Assembly (NCBI GenBank): GCA_002390425.1
Contig: DGPL01000033.1
Coordinates: 13,985-77,984, forward strand
From: Kordiimonadaceae bacterium UBA4441
Lineage (GTDB): Bacteria; Pseudomonadota; Alphaproteobacteria; Sphingomonadales; Emcibacteraceae
Length of the DNA stretch: 64,000 nucleotides
Direction of reading: 5' to 3'
The notes under the pieces were generated by a model. It was given only the letters and a program-made list of their open reading frames with translations, did no database searches and was not told the origin of the DNA. The translations under genes and the position numbers were made by a program. Positions 8,555 to 17,407 of this stretch are shown one piece after another. Position 1 is the stretch's first letter. Each line of letters starts with the position of its first letter.

Positions 8555-9453
8555 TGCGGGTAACTTATTCCAAGTTCATCAAATATACGTTTAATTTCAT
8601 CGATCACATCAGCACTAGCTGCATGAACAGGATCACGGGGTACACCTGCGGGTAAGCCAATAATATTAAGCGCCGCTTTAAATGATGCTGGCCATGTTCC
8701 ATGCCCCATCAACAATTCATAAAGGCGCGTTAGCTTATAATGAATGTCGGCTTGCTTTTCGCCCGGCTTTTCTTTTGCAAATGACGCAATATTCGCAGTA
8801 TCAGAGCCTAAAAATTCAGGGCCTGTTGCGATAAAACCGTGAGCACCAAGAGCAATACCTGGCATAATATAATGACAAGGGCCAACCATAATTGCCATTT
8901 TGTCTGCAAACCGTTTAATCAAATGAGTATGATGGAAATAATCGCGATTACTTTCTTTTATACCAATAATTGGCGCCACATCCATAATCGCTCCAATATC
9001 ATCAATTGATAAATTAAGTCCCGCACGGCGCGGGGAATTATAAGCTACAATCGGCATATCTATGGCAGCATTTAATTTTTCAAACCGTGATAATAATTCA
9101 TCACGTGTGGTTTTTAAGACATATGTCTGCGGCATTGATAATACGGCCGAAGCGCCATTCTCTTTTGCCGCAAATGCAAATTCAACGCTGCTTTTAAGCA
9201 TCGTCGATGAACATCCTGTTATAACAGGCACTCGTCCGGCTGCTTCATCAACAGCAAGTTTGGTTAAACGTCCCTTTTCTTCTGCGCTTAAAGCCCAGCT
9301 TTCACCGTTATCGCCAGAAACGCAAATGGCGGATGCACCTTGCCCGATTAACCAATTCACTAGATGCTGATAGGCATCTTCCATAATTTCACCCTTTTCA
9401 TTAAAGGGGGTTACCACTGCGGGAACGAACCCGTGCAAGTCTTCTTTTTTCAT
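8551..9453 (-). CDS. DapA/N-acetylneuraminate lyase family protein
   Basis: A 300-residue class I aldolase-type TIM barrel. Tyr138 sits in the YNSP motif and the Schiff-base Lys166 in GIKES, both family catalytic residues. The family splits or joins 2-keto acids, or deaminates hydroxy-pyrroline carboxylate. Lying two bases after the SMP-30 gene and overlapping the HcnA-like subunit, it is a catabolic paralogue rather than the lysine-biosynthetic dapA. One analogy is the pyrroline-4-hydroxy-2-carboxylate deaminase found beside D-hydroxyproline dehydrogenase in other bacteria, but here the wider context is aromatic-like, so substrate is open. Confidence 0.82.
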   Translation of the reverse strand: MKKEDLHGFVPAVVTPFNEKGEIMEDAYQHLVNWLIGQGASAICVSGDNGESWALSAEEKGRLTKLAVDEAAGRVPVITGCSSTMLKSSVEFAFAAKENGASAVLSMPQTYVLKTTRDELLSRFEKLNAAIDMPIVAYNSPRRAGLNLSIDDIGAIMDVAPIIGIKESNRDYFHHTHLIKRFADKMAIMVGPCHYIMPGIALGAHGFIATGPEFLGSDTANIASFAKEKPGEKQADIHYKLTRLYELLMGHGTWPASFKAALNIIGLPAGVPRDPVHAASADVIDEIKRIFDELGISYPQ

Positions 9454-9455
9454 AA

Positions 9456-10325
9456 TTATTCCAATATTTCTGCAATGTAGATTGAGGCGGTTTGTGCCTC
9501 GACGATGTAAAGTGTATTTTCTTTAAATATTAAACTGGTGATCCATAACCCTTCTGGTAAATCAATTTGCGCGACCGTATCACCAAAAATATTATAAATA
9601 TAAGCACGCCCTGCCTGCGCATGAGCGACGGCTAAATTACCATTATCATGAACGGCCAACCCATCTGGACCAAGCCCACCCGACATTTGAACATATGTTC
9701 CAACCATAGGCCATTTTTTGTCAGGGTAATCAGCCATCAAACGCCAAACGGCGTTGGCACGGGTTGCAGCAACATAAACAAGTTTCCCATCAGGACTTAA
9801 AGCGATGCCATTGGGATAAGGCACATTATTTAAAATATGCACCAGTTTTCCATCCGTTTTATACCGAAAAACATTTCCAGTTGGGTCAGATAAACTCGTC
9901 CGGCCGCTATCCGTAAACCAAAGGTCACCATTTGGTGCAATGGTTAAATCTGATAAGCCCTTAAAAGGTTTATTTTTATAACCTTCAGCTAAGACGGACA
10001 TTTTTCCTTTAGCATCAAATTCGATAAGCCCATTTTTATAATCAGTTAAAATAAGACTGCCGTCATCTTTAACTTTGATTGAATGGGGTTCGCCATCATA
10101 ATTTTTATGCTGATGCCATTTTCCATCGTCATTTATCCGAAAAATCCGACCGTAAGGAACATCAACAAGCCACAATGTATCATGTTCATCGAAACAAGGT
10201 CCTTCGAGAAATGAATGCAACTTTTGACCAGGGCGGGTCATTTTAACCCAATCATTGGGCTCGCCTTTATAATGAAAATGTTTTGGTAATCGCGACCATA
10301 GTTCCGCTGTAATATATTTTGTCAT
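9456..10325 (-). CDS. SMP-30/gluconolactonase-like beta-propeller hydrolase
   Basis: A 289-residue six-bladed propeller of the SMP-30/gluconolaconase/LRE family, which are metal-dependent lactonases. Visible blade motifs include LEGPCFDEHDTLWLVD, NGDLWFTDSGR, YPNGIALSPDGK and GPDGLAVHDNGN, which carry the usual Glu/Asn/Asp metal ligands. No signal peptide is present, so it is cytoplasmic. In this operon it could open a lactone produced downstream of ring cleavage, which is inference. It overlaps the CoA-transferase gene by 4 bases. Confidence 0.85.
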   Translation of the reverse strand: MTKYITAELWSRLPKHFHYKGEPNDWVKMTRPGQKLHSFLEGPCFDEHDTLWLVDVPYGRIFRINDDGKWHQHKNYDGEPHSIKVKDDGSLILTDYKNGLIEFDAKGKMSVLAEGYKNKPFKGLSDLTIAPNGDLWFTDSGRTSLSDPTGNVFRYKTDGKLVHILNNVPYPNGIALSPDGKLVYVAATRANAVWRLMADYPDKKWPMVGTYVQMSGGLGPDGLAVHDNGNLAVAHAQAGRAYIYNIFGDTVAQIDLPEGLWITSLIFKENTLYIVEAQTASIYIAEILE

Positions 10326-11473
10326 TTTATGATCCCTGCTTCTCTAAAATTACTATTATCCTCATCTGAATATCCTAAGGTTAAAAGAATTTCATCCGTA
10401 TGCTCAGAAAACCCTGGCGGCGGTGTTTTAATTTCAGGACCATTTTCAAAATGATAAGCCGCTTTAGGAAGAATTATTCCCTCTTCTTCATAATAATAAT
10501 TATGTAATTGTGGGTCATGAATGGCTTCAGATAATGTTCTTTGTTTTTCCGCAGGCAAACCATATTGATGGAAAATTCTTTGCCATTCATCAGCAGATTT
10601 ATCTTTTAAAATTTTTGCAACCTGTTCTTTTGTGACTTTTGAAATCGCCCACAGACTTTCCCAATCATTCGGCGCTTTAAGTTCTGCTGCAAAATCGATA
10701 TTCAATTCTTCAAACATTTCCCACATACGGCGGTTTTGATCGGGTGTAAATGCACCAATCATCAATATACCGTCTGCAGTTTCATAGGCGCTGATACCGG
10801 CTTCTTTATCGCGTTTTGTTTTGACGGGGTGCTGTGCGGCAGCCGCTTCCGGTGCCATTAAGGTCATGGCGACCTCAAGCATTGATGAACTGATTTGCGT
10901 TCCAACCCCTGTCATTATTCGTTGGTGCAAAGCAGCTGAAATAGCAAAGGCAGCATTATATCCCGCAGCATAATCAACAAAAGATACGCCGGGTTTATGA
11001 CCATTTGATTGCTCAATTATGCCACTGGTTGCCTGTATCGTATTATCATAAGCATTTACGGTTGCGCGATCACCGTAATTCCCAAAACCTGATAATGAGC
11101 AATAAATTAATCTTGGATTGATTGACTTTAAATCATCATAACCAAGCCCTAACTGATCAAGAGCACCAGTACGGTAATTTTCCACAAGCACATCAGCATC
11201 CAAGACCATCTTTTTAAATATCTGCTGACCCATTTCTTGCTTTAAATCTAACGTCATTGCTTTTTTGTTTGCCGCTTGTACTTGATAGTTTAAACCGCGC
11301 AAATCAGCATTCAATTTTGGATCAGGACCACGCCCACGTGCGCAGTCGGGATTTTCCGGCGATTCAATTTTAATAACCTCAGCACCAAGTAGTGCGAATT
11401 GATATGTTGAAAATGGACCCGCTAAAACGTGGGTTAAATCAAGTATCTTTATATTTTCATATGGCCGTGTCAT
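10322..11473 (-). CDS. CaiB/BaiF family III CoA-transferase
   Basis: A 383-residue family III CoA-transferase. The N-terminus (ILDLTHVLAGPF) and the catalytic Asp167 in SFVDYAAG are typical. It transfers CoA between carboxylic acids. It is first in the leftward island operon, and its promoter faces that of the aminotransferase across a 97-base spacer holding two inverted-repeat elements. An AAAGAA stretch precedes the ATG. It presumably activates an acid intermediate of the pathway. Confidence 0.88.
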   Translation of the reverse strand: MTRPYENIKILDLTHVLAGPFSTYQFALLGAEVIKIESPENPDCARGRGPDPKLNADLRGLNYQVQAANKKAMTLDLKQEMGQQIFKKMVLDADVLVENYRTGALDQLGLGYDDLKSINPRLIYCSLSGFGNYGDRATVNAYDNTIQATSGIIEQSNGHKPGVSFVDYAAGYNAAFAISAALHQRIMTGVGTQISSSMLEVAMTLMAPEAAAAQHPVKTKRDKEAGISAYETADGILMIGAFTPDQNRRMWEMFEELNIDFAAELKAPNDWESLWAISKVTKEQVAKILKDKSADEWQRIFHQYGLPAEKQRTLSEAIHDPQLHNYYYEEEGIILPKAAYHFENGPEIKTPPPGFSEHTDEILLTLGYSDEDNSNFREAGIIK

Positions 11474-11512
11474 ATTTTCTTTATATTCTCTATTGTCATT
11501 TAATGCAATATT

Positions 11513-11527
11513 GTTTTATAATTAAAC
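11513..11527. promoter_or_regulatory. Imperfect inverted repeat, possible second IclR site
   Basis: GTTTTATAATTAAAC is a degenerate version of the 16-base palindrome found just to its right and again at 14605. It lies close to the CoA-transferase start, where it could serve the leftward promoter. AT-richness makes chance matches plausible. Confidence 0.3.
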
Positions 11528-11531
11528 ATAA

Positions 11532-11547
11532 GTTTGATATATAAAAC
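11532..11547. promoter_or_regulatory. Candidate IclR operator upstream of aminotransferase
   Basis: GTTTGATATATAAAAC is a 16-base near-palindrome with one mismatched pair, located 23 bases before the aminotransferase ATG. Aligned with GTTTTATATACAAAAC at 14605-14620 it differs at only two positions. The shared form at two promoters flanking an IclR gene suggests a common regulator. Confidence 0.5.
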
Positions 11548-11570
11548 TTTTTATATTTGGATAAATAAAA

Positions 11571-12911
11571 ATGTCGCATGTACTACACAGAAATATTAAC
11601 ACCTCTGTACCAATTGTCGAGAGTGCGGATGGTAACTATCTTATTGATGAAAATGGTAAACGTTATCTAGATGCCAGCGGCGGCGCGGCCGTTAGTTGCT
11701 TAGGTCATACGAACCAGCGTGTAATTAACGCTATAAAAGATCAACTTGATAAGGTCAGCTTCGCCCATACGGGCGTTTTTTCAAATACGGCAGCCGAGGA
11801 ATTAGCAACATATTTGATTAAAAACACACCGGATGGATTTGGAAATGGGCGCGCAATGTTTTTGGGCTCTGGTTCAGAAGCAATGGAAGCAGCACTTAAA
11901 CTTGCCAGACAATATCATTTAGAAAAAGGCGACAAAGCGAGAAGTAAGATTATCGCACGTGACCGCTCATATCATGGCAATACTCTTGGAGCTTTGGCAA
12001 CAGGTGGACACAAACAAAGGCAAGCTCCTTTTGCCCCCCTTCTTATAGATGTGCTTCATATTCCACCGTGTTATGCGTACCGCTTTAAGGATGAAAATGA
12101 AACGCCAGAACAGTTCGGAATAAGAATGGCGAACACCCTAGAAGAAGAAATTTTAAAACAAGGCCCTGAAACAGTGGCCGCCTTTGTCGCAGAACCCGTT
12201 TCAGGAGCATCCCTAGGAGCTGAGCCCGCAGCACCAGGATATTTTGAACGTATCCGTGAAATTTGTGATCAGTATGGTGTTCTCTTTATTGCTGACGAAG
12301 TAATGTGCGGCATTGGTCGTACCGGATATCTTTTTGCATTAGAGGCAGAGGGCGTCTCACCTGATATATTCACTATAGCAAAAGGACTTGGTGCAGGGTA
12401 TCAACCAATTGCCGCAGTTCTGGCCAATGAAAAAATTATTAATAGCATTCAAGCCGGAAGCGGAAATTTGTGGAATGGCCATACTTATATGAGCCACGCC
12501 ATTGCCTGCGCAGGCGCCCTCGCCGTTTTAAAAGTTATTGAAGAAGATCAACTACTTGGTAATGTAAGTTCACAAGGCCGAAAACTTGAAAAAATGCTAC
12601 GTAATGAATTTGAAAATCACCCAAACGTAGGTGACATTCGTGGTCGCGGGTTATTTTGGGGATTAGAAATCGTCGAAAATAAAGAAACAAAAGAACCGTT
12701 TCCTGCTGAAGCCAACTTATCAGCAAAAATTAAAAAGGATATCCTAGAAAATGGCATGCTTAGCTATCCTTCAAATGGTTGTGTAGACGGTATTAGAGGC
12801 GATCATATTCTACTCGCTCCTCCTTATACTGTTACTGATGACGAATTGGTAACGATCGTAGATACGGTCAAAAAATGTCTTAATAATCAACTGGGTAAAT
12901 TAAAATCATGA
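11571..12911 (+). CDS. Class III (omega) aminotransferase, PLP-dependent
   Basis: A 446-residue class III aminotransferase. The PLP-contacting Asp242 is in IADEVMCG and the Schiff-base Lys271 in IAKGLGAGY; the GSEAMEAALKLAR segment binds phosphate. The family moves an amino group from omega-amino acids or amines to pyruvate or 2-oxoglutarate. It overlaps the BKACE gene by 4 bases, so an amino-keto acid intermediate shared by both enzymes is likely. The upstream region carries the palindromes described separately. Confidence 0.9.
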   Translation: MSHVLHRNINTSVPIVESADGNYLIDENGKRYLDASGGAAVSCLGHTNQRVINAIKDQLDKVSFAHTGVFSNTAAEELATYLIKNTPDGFGNGRAMFLGSGSEAMEAALKLARQYHLEKGDKARSKIIARDRSYHGNTLGALATGGHKQRQAPFAPLLIDVLHIPPCYAYRFKDENETPEQFGIRMANTLEEEILKQGPETVAAFVAEPVSGASLGAEPAAPGYFERIREICDQYGVLFIADEVMCGIGRTGYLFALEAEGVSPDIFTIAKGLGAGYQPIAAVLANEKIINSIQAGSGNLWNGHTYMSHAIACAGALAVLKVIEEDQLLGNVSSQGRKLEKMLRNEFENHPNVGDIRGRGLFWGLEIVENKETKEPFPAEANLSAKIKKDILENGMLSYPSNGCVDGIRGDHILLAPPYTVTDDELVTIVDTVKKCLNNQLGKLKS

Positions 12912-13777
12912 GCAAAACTATTCTCACTTGTGCGGTTACTGGAAACTTAACATCACCTGATATGCATCCGGGGTTACCAATAACACCTAAACAAATCGCC
13001 GAAGAAGGCTTAGCCGCCGCTGACGCGGGCGCCGCTATCTTGCACTTACATGTTCGTGATCCTGAAACGGGCAAAGGCTCGATGAAATTTGAACTCTATG
13101 ATGAAATGGTAACAAGAATTCGGGAAAAGAATTCAGATGTCATCTTAAATCTTACTACTGGTGAAGGCGGGCGCTTCGTACCCGGGAAAGAAAATCCCCG
13201 TATAGCGGGAGAGAATTCAACTCTTTGCCGTCCGGAACTTAGAGTTTCACACGTTGAAAAATTAAAACCTGAAATTTGCACACTGGATCTCAATACAATG
13301 TGGTCCGGGCAAGCCGCTGTTATTAACAGCCCTGAAAACCTGAAGATAATGGCTGACCGAATTTACGCTGCCGGTGTCAAACCAGAAATCGAAGTTTTCA
13401 ATAGCAGCGATATGCATTTATTAAACCACTTTATTTCAGAAGGTGTTATTAAAAACCCTGTTATGGTTCAAATGGTTATGGGTGTAAGGTTTGGGCTTCC
13501 TGCAAATTCAGAATCGATGATGTATATGAAATCACAACTTCCCCAAGATGCGGTCTGGGCCGCCTTTGGTATTGGAAGGATGGAATATCCAATGCTTGCT
13601 CAAAGCTTCATTATGGGGGGCCATGTCCGCGTCGGTATGGAAGATAATCTTTATATAAAGAAGGGCGAACTTTGTAGCGGTAATGCTCAGCTTGTCTCTA
13701 AAGCTGTCCATATCGTTGAAGAACTAGGCGGAAATATTGCTAGCACTAATGAAGCCAGAGAAATTTTAGGACTTTAA
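12908..13777 (+). CDS. Beta-keto acid cleavage enzyme (BKACE, DUF849)
   Basis: A 289-residue TIM-barrel protein of the BKACE family, founded by 3-keto-5-aminohexanoate cleavage enzyme. The zinc ligands His46 and His48 are visible in HLHVRDPETG, and GHVRVGMEDN near the C-terminus is a family signature. These enzymes cleave a beta-keto acid with acetyl-CoA to give acetoacetate and a new acyl-CoA. The coupling to a class III aminotransferase suggests an amino-substituted beta-keto acid. The gene converges on the IclR gene with 8 bases between stops. Confidence 0.9.
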   Translation: MSKTILTCAVTGNLTSPDMHPGLPITPKQIAEEGLAAADAGAAILHLHVRDPETGKGSMKFELYDEMVTRIREKNSDVILNLTTGEGGRFVPGKENPRIAGENSTLCRPELRVSHVEKLKPEICTLDLNTMWSGQAAVINSPENLKIMADRIYAAGVKPEIEVFNSSDMHLLNHFISEGVIKNPVMVQMVMGVRFGLPANSESMMYMKSQLPQDAVWAAFGIGRMEYPMLAQSFIMGGHVRVGMEDNLYIKKGELCSGNAQLVSKAVHIVEELGGNIASTNEAREILGL

Positions 13778-13785
13778 TGATAAAC

Positions 13786-14577
13786 CTAGCTCTTATGCCC
13801 CAAACTTCTGGAAATCGCCATCGCCGTTTCGACGACAGTGGGGACATAAAAGCTTTGCAACCTTTCAAAATCAAACGCGCTATCTGGGCCAGAAATATCA
13901 ATTACGGCAATAACTTGACCACGGTCATCAAGCAATGGCGCCGTAATGGTCGACCCGCCCCGTTGGACGAAACCACGGGAAATGGCATAGCCATCTTTTG
14001 CAGCACTTCTAACGCATTTAATAAGTTCTTCTACAGAATTTGGTGTATGTTCAGTAAGCTTATCGAATTCAACCCCTTGATAAAGTTCCACAATTTCAGC
14101 ATCGCTCAAATCGCGAAGCAAAACCCAACCAAGAACGCTGGCATAAATTGGTCGTCGTTCACCAGTAGAAATATTACTCACAAAAGATGTATTAGACGTA
14201 ATATTATCCAAATAGAGAACATCTCTACCATCACGTATGGCAAGATGGCTGGATACTTCGGTAACATCACGCAGTTTTTCAAGATGTGGTTTTGCTGTAT
14301 TAATGACACCTTGGCTATTCAAATAAGAAAAGCCAAGGCTCAAAATACGCGGCCCGAGTTCATATTGTTTATCAGATTTATCGGTGGTCAAGAACCCCAA
14401 GTGCTCCAAGGTATAAGTAATGCGAAAAGCAGAAGAGCGAGAAACACCCAGCTTTTTGCCAATTTCGGCTATGGTCAGAGGCTCACCTGCTTCAGCGATA
14501 ATTTCAAGAACGCGAAGCCCTCTGGACAAACCGGGAATAAAATATCTATCATGATTTTTATGAAGCGTTTCAGTCAT
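13786..14577 (-). CDS. IclR-family transcriptional regulator
   Basis: A 263-residue regulator with an N-terminal winged helix (GLRVLEIIAEAGEPLTIAEI then GVSRSSAFRITYTLE) and a C-terminal IclR ligand-binding domain (residues about 85-260, with CVRSAAKDGYAISRG and APLLDDRG segments). I chose the ATG at 14577; a TTG at 14601 in frame is less likely because it would lie 4 bases from the palindrome. It is divergent from the dioxygenase genes and probably controls them and itself through the 14605-14620 site. IclR members often sense aromatic pathway metabolites. Confidence 0.88.
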   Translation of the reverse strand: MTETLHKNHDRYFIPGLSRGLRVLEIIAEAGEPLTIAEIGKKLGVSRSSAFRITYTLEHLGFLTTDKSDKQYELGPRILSLGFSYLNSQGVINTAKPHLEKLRDVTEVSSHLAIRDGRDVLYLDNITSNTSFVSNISTGERRPIYASVLGWVLLRDLSDAEIVELYQGVEFDKLTEHTPNSVEELIKCVRSAAKDGYAISRGFVQRGGSTITAPLLDDRGQVIAVIDISGPDSAFDFERLQSFYVPTVVETAMAISRSLGHKS

Positions 14578-14604
14578 TATTTTCTCAGACACATGGCTCA
14601 AATT

Positions 14605-14620
14605 GTTTTATATACAAAAC
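14605..14620. promoter_or_regulatory. Candidate IclR operator between iclR-like and dioxygenase genes
   Basis: GTTTTATATACAAAAC is a 16-base inverted repeat with one imperfect pair. It lies 27 bases before the regulator's ATG and 13 bases before the dioxygenase ATG, just ahead of its AAGGA ribosome site. That position would block transcription or initiation in both directions. Confidence 0.55.
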
Positions 14621-14633
14621 TTAAGGATTAGAA

Positions 14634-15254
14634 ATGACACAATCGAGCGGAAAAAGCAACCGCCTTATTGCTACTAACGAAGATACATTGGGTCCTTACT
14701 ACCCAATTTCACTTTGCGATAACGACAGTATGGACTTAACGGAAATAAGGTCAGGAATTATAAATAAACCATTAGGTGAGAAAATCATTATAAATGGTTG
14801 TATTAAAGATATAAATGGTAATTTAGCAAATGGAATTTTACTTGAATTCTGGCAACCTAATGCTGCCGGTATATATCGTCGCCCTGACACGGAAACACAC
14901 CATAAACTTGATCCATGGTTTACCGGATATGCCAGACATCGTACCAAAGATGGTAATTTTACCTTAACAACTATCAAGCCAGGAGTGGACGTCGATTTAG
15001 AAACTCCACGAGCACCAAATATTACCCTAACTATTTTCTCCGATGGCATCATGCGTATCGTGACCCAGCTCTTTTTTGAAGGCGAAAAGGCGAATGATAC
15101 CGACCCTCTTCTGCTTTCCATTAATGAAGAACTTCGTGACCGTTTAATGATCAAACCGGACGGCGAAGATGAAAACGGAATTAAAAAATATAAAATAGAA
15201 ATCATAATGGCTGGCGATAATGAAACACCATTTTTTGATGATCTTTTAAGTTAG
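14634..15254 (+). CDS. Intradiol dioxygenase alpha subunit (PcaG-like)
   Basis: A 206-residue protein of the protocatechuate 3,4-dioxygenase alpha type. It has the TLGPYYP N-terminal motif and the LEFWQPNAAGIY beta-sandwich segment. At the sites that hold iron ligands in the beta subunit it has KPGVD in place of RPGxY and Asn/Thr in place of the two His, so it cannot bind the iron itself. It is followed 9 bases later by the iron-binding partner. The AAGGA ribosome site supports the ATG at 14634. Confidence 0.85.
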   Translation: MTQSSGKSNRLIATNEDTLGPYYPISLCDNDSMDLTEIRSGIINKPLGEKIIINGCIKDINGNLANGILLEFWQPNAAGIYRRPDTETHHKLDPWFTGYARHRTKDGNFTLTTIKPGVDVDLETPRAPNITLTIFSDGIMRIVTQLFFEGEKANDTDPLLLSINEELRDRLMIKPDGEDENGIKKYKIEIIMAGDNETPFFDDLLS

Positions 15255-15263
15255 GAACGAACG

Positions 15264-15938
15264 ATGGAAAAACTAGGAAGACAAATTGAGATCGGTCCTA
15301 CCGATAATACATCAAATGAGCGCACACCGCGTAATAGACTGCATTTAATTCCGGATAATGCCCGTGGTTCATTTGCGCCATACGCACCGCAAAACTATGG
15401 TATCAACCCTGCAGAGGCAGATATGACACGCATTGCCCCCGGTCGTCCACGCGGCGAAGGAGATGCAATAAAGGTTACCGGTCAAATAATGGATGAATTT
15501 GGTCGTCCAATCCGAAATTCACTTATTGAAATATGGAATGCTAATAAATATGGTCGATACACCCATATCGAAGACCATTCAGGACTACAACTTGACCCGA
15601 ACTTCTTAGGGGTCGGTCGTACATTAAGTGATAATGATGGGAATTATGAATTTTGGACCATTCGCCCAGGCGAATATTTAGCAAGACCAGATATCGGTCG
15701 ATGGCGTCCTAAGCATATTCATTTATCAATCCGTGGCGGTTCATCGCGCATAATCACACAAATGTATTTCGCTGGCGACCCTCATAATGATACGGATCCT
15801 ATGCGCATTTTAATGGGCGATAATTTCGATAAAAACCTTGGCAAGGAATATGAGACAGACGGCGAAGATTTCGACTGCGGATATCAGTTTGATATCGTAA
15901 TCGGTGGAAAAAACCCGACATTCTTTGAAAATAATTAA
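15264..15938 (+). CDS. Intradiol dioxygenase beta subunit, iron-binding (PcaH-like)
   Basis: A 224-residue catalytic subunit. The four Fe(III) ligands of the intradiol family are all in place: Tyr99 (GRYT), Tyr138 (RPGEY), His151 and His153 (KHIHLS). It cleaves a catechol-type ring between the hydroxyls to a cis,cis-muconate. No pcaB, pcaC, pcaD or cat genes are nearby, so calling the substrate protocatechuate would go beyond the sequence. It converges on the NhaC antiporter gene with a 14-base gap. Confidence 0.87.
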   Translation: MEKLGRQIEIGPTDNTSNERTPRNRLHLIPDNARGSFAPYAPQNYGINPAEADMTRIAPGRPRGEGDAIKVTGQIMDEFGRPIRNSLIEIWNANKYGRYTHIEDHSGLQLDPNFLGVGRTLSDNDGNYEFWTIRPGEYLARPDIGRWRPKHIHLSIRGGSSRIITQMYFAGDPHNDTDPMRILMGDNFDKNLGKEYETDGEDFDCGYQFDIVIGGKNPTFFENN

Positions 15939-15952
15939 TTCATTAGAACTGG

Positions 15953-17377
15953 TTAACTGCTCGTAATTGTTTCCGGTCGGTGTTTTGGCTCTGATTTCTG
16001 GGTAAATTCTTTGAATACTGCGATGCCGAAGAATGTCATAATAAGTGATACAATCGGGTTCAGTAAGTTTAGGAATGTATATGGTAGATAATCTAATACG
16101 GGGATACCCATAGCGCCAAAATAGAACGCACCGGCCGTTGACCACGGTATGAGCGGCGAAGACATGGTTGTACTTTCCTCAACGGAACGGGATAGCATGA
16201 ATGGTTTTAAATTCATTTCCTGATATTTTTTCTTAAATAACTGTGAGGTGACAATAATGGATATGTAACTCTCACCCATACTGCAACAAGCTAAAATACC
16301 TGTACACATCGTTGCAAACATAAGAGACAATACGGATTTAATCCTATCCAGCAGCCCAGAAAGCAAGGCTTTTAAGAAGCCGCCATTTTCAAGTACACCG
16401 CCAAGCGCAAGGGCAAAAAGCGTCATGGACAATGTTTCCATCATACTCATTATCCCGCCGCGGTTCACCAATGTATTCAATCCCGCATGACCTGTATCCG
16501 CAGAAAACCCAGTTTGTAAACTCGTTAGAAAATCAACAATAATGCGGTCTTGTTGAAATATCGCCAATATGAATGCAGCGACGACACTTGAAACCATAGC
16601 CACTTCAGCGGGTGCTTTTCTAAGGCTTAATACCAGCAGTACAATTAACGGCAATAAGCTCCAGATACTTACAACAAAATTACTAGCAATAGCCGCTTGA
16701 AACGCTTCCACGCCTTCGCGGGACACAGTATCTGCAGAATATTGCATTCCCACAAAGCCGAAAAGGATAAGACATAAAATATAAGTTGGAATAGTTGTAT
16801 AAAGCATTGAGTTAATATGTTTATAAAGATCAGTGCCCGCAGAAACAGCCGCTAAATTCGTCGTATCGGATACTGGTGACAATTTATCACCAAAAGTCGC
16901 ACCAGAAACCACGGCGCCTGCAACAATTGGTAATGGAACTCCCATCGCTGAACCGACACCAATTAATATAACACCTGCCGTTCCGACTGTCCCCCAACTC
17001 GTTCCTACTGCCAATGACATAAAACTACAGATCAAAAGGCTCGCTGGAAGGAAAACCGTTGGACTGATTAAATCTAAACTATAATAAACAATACTCGTGA
17101 TCGTGCCACTTTCTAAATATGCTGCGATCACTACACCTATTAAAATAAAGATATACATAGCACTTAAACCATGTTCTATCCCTTTATTCATAGCCGTTTT
17201 TATCGATTGGAAAGAGTACCCTAAATATTTCGAATGAAATGTGCTCCAAATAATGGCAATCAAGATAATCACATGGATCGGCACACTAAAAACGATCAAT
17301 CCAGTAATGATCATTCCAATAATTCCGCCAAAACAAATGACTGAATGCAAAAATGACGGCTGTTTACTATTTTCCAA
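15953..17377 (-). CDS. NhaC-family Na+/H+ antiporter
   Basis: A 474-residue membrane protein with about 11-12 hydrophobic segments and NhaC-like motifs GTSWGTVGTAG and GATFGDKLSPVSDTTNLA. It exchanges cytoplasmic Na+ for protons, and some members import substrates such as malate with lactate exchange. It is the last gene of a six-gene leftward operon, 30 bases after the GMC dehydrogenase. Its role there may be ion homeostasis or uptake of the pathway substrate. Confidence 0.87.
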   Translation of the reverse strand: MENSKQPSFLHSVICFGGIIGMIITGLIVFSVPIHVIILIAIIWSTFHSKYLGYSFQSIKTAMNKGIEHGLSAMYIFILIGVVIAAYLESGTITSIVYYSLDLISPTVFLPASLLICSFMSLAVGTSWGTVGTAGVILIGVGSAMGVPLPIVAGAVVSGATFGDKLSPVSDTTNLAAVSAGTDLYKHINSMLYTTIPTYILCLILFGFVGMQYSADTVSREGVEAFQAAIASNFVVSIWSLLPLIVLLVLSLRKAPAEVAMVSSVVAAFILAIFQQDRIIVDFLTSLQTGFSADTGHAGLNTLVNRGGIMSMMETLSMTLFALALGGVLENGGFLKALLSGLLDRIKSVLSLMFATMCTGILACCSMGESYISIIVTSQLFKKKYQEMNLKPFMLSRSVEESTTMSSPLIPWSTAGAFYFGAMGIPVLDYLPYTFLNLLNPIVSLIMTFFGIAVFKEFTQKSEPKHRPETITSS

Positions 17378-17407
17378 TTTACTCTTCCTAAAAATACTCT
17401 GAATGAA

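Noticed and set aside
13777..14631. 284-codon plus-strand ORF opposite the IclR gene
   Set aside because: Its translation is basic and low in family features, while the minus strand gives a complete IclR protein with helix-turn-helix and ligand domain. It is an antisense shadow.
14634..15938. Confident naming as protocatechuate 3,4-dioxygenase pcaGH
   Set aside because: The iron ligands and two-subunit form fit, but no other pca gene is nearby and the substrate pocket cannot be judged by eye, so only PcaG/PcaH-like is used.
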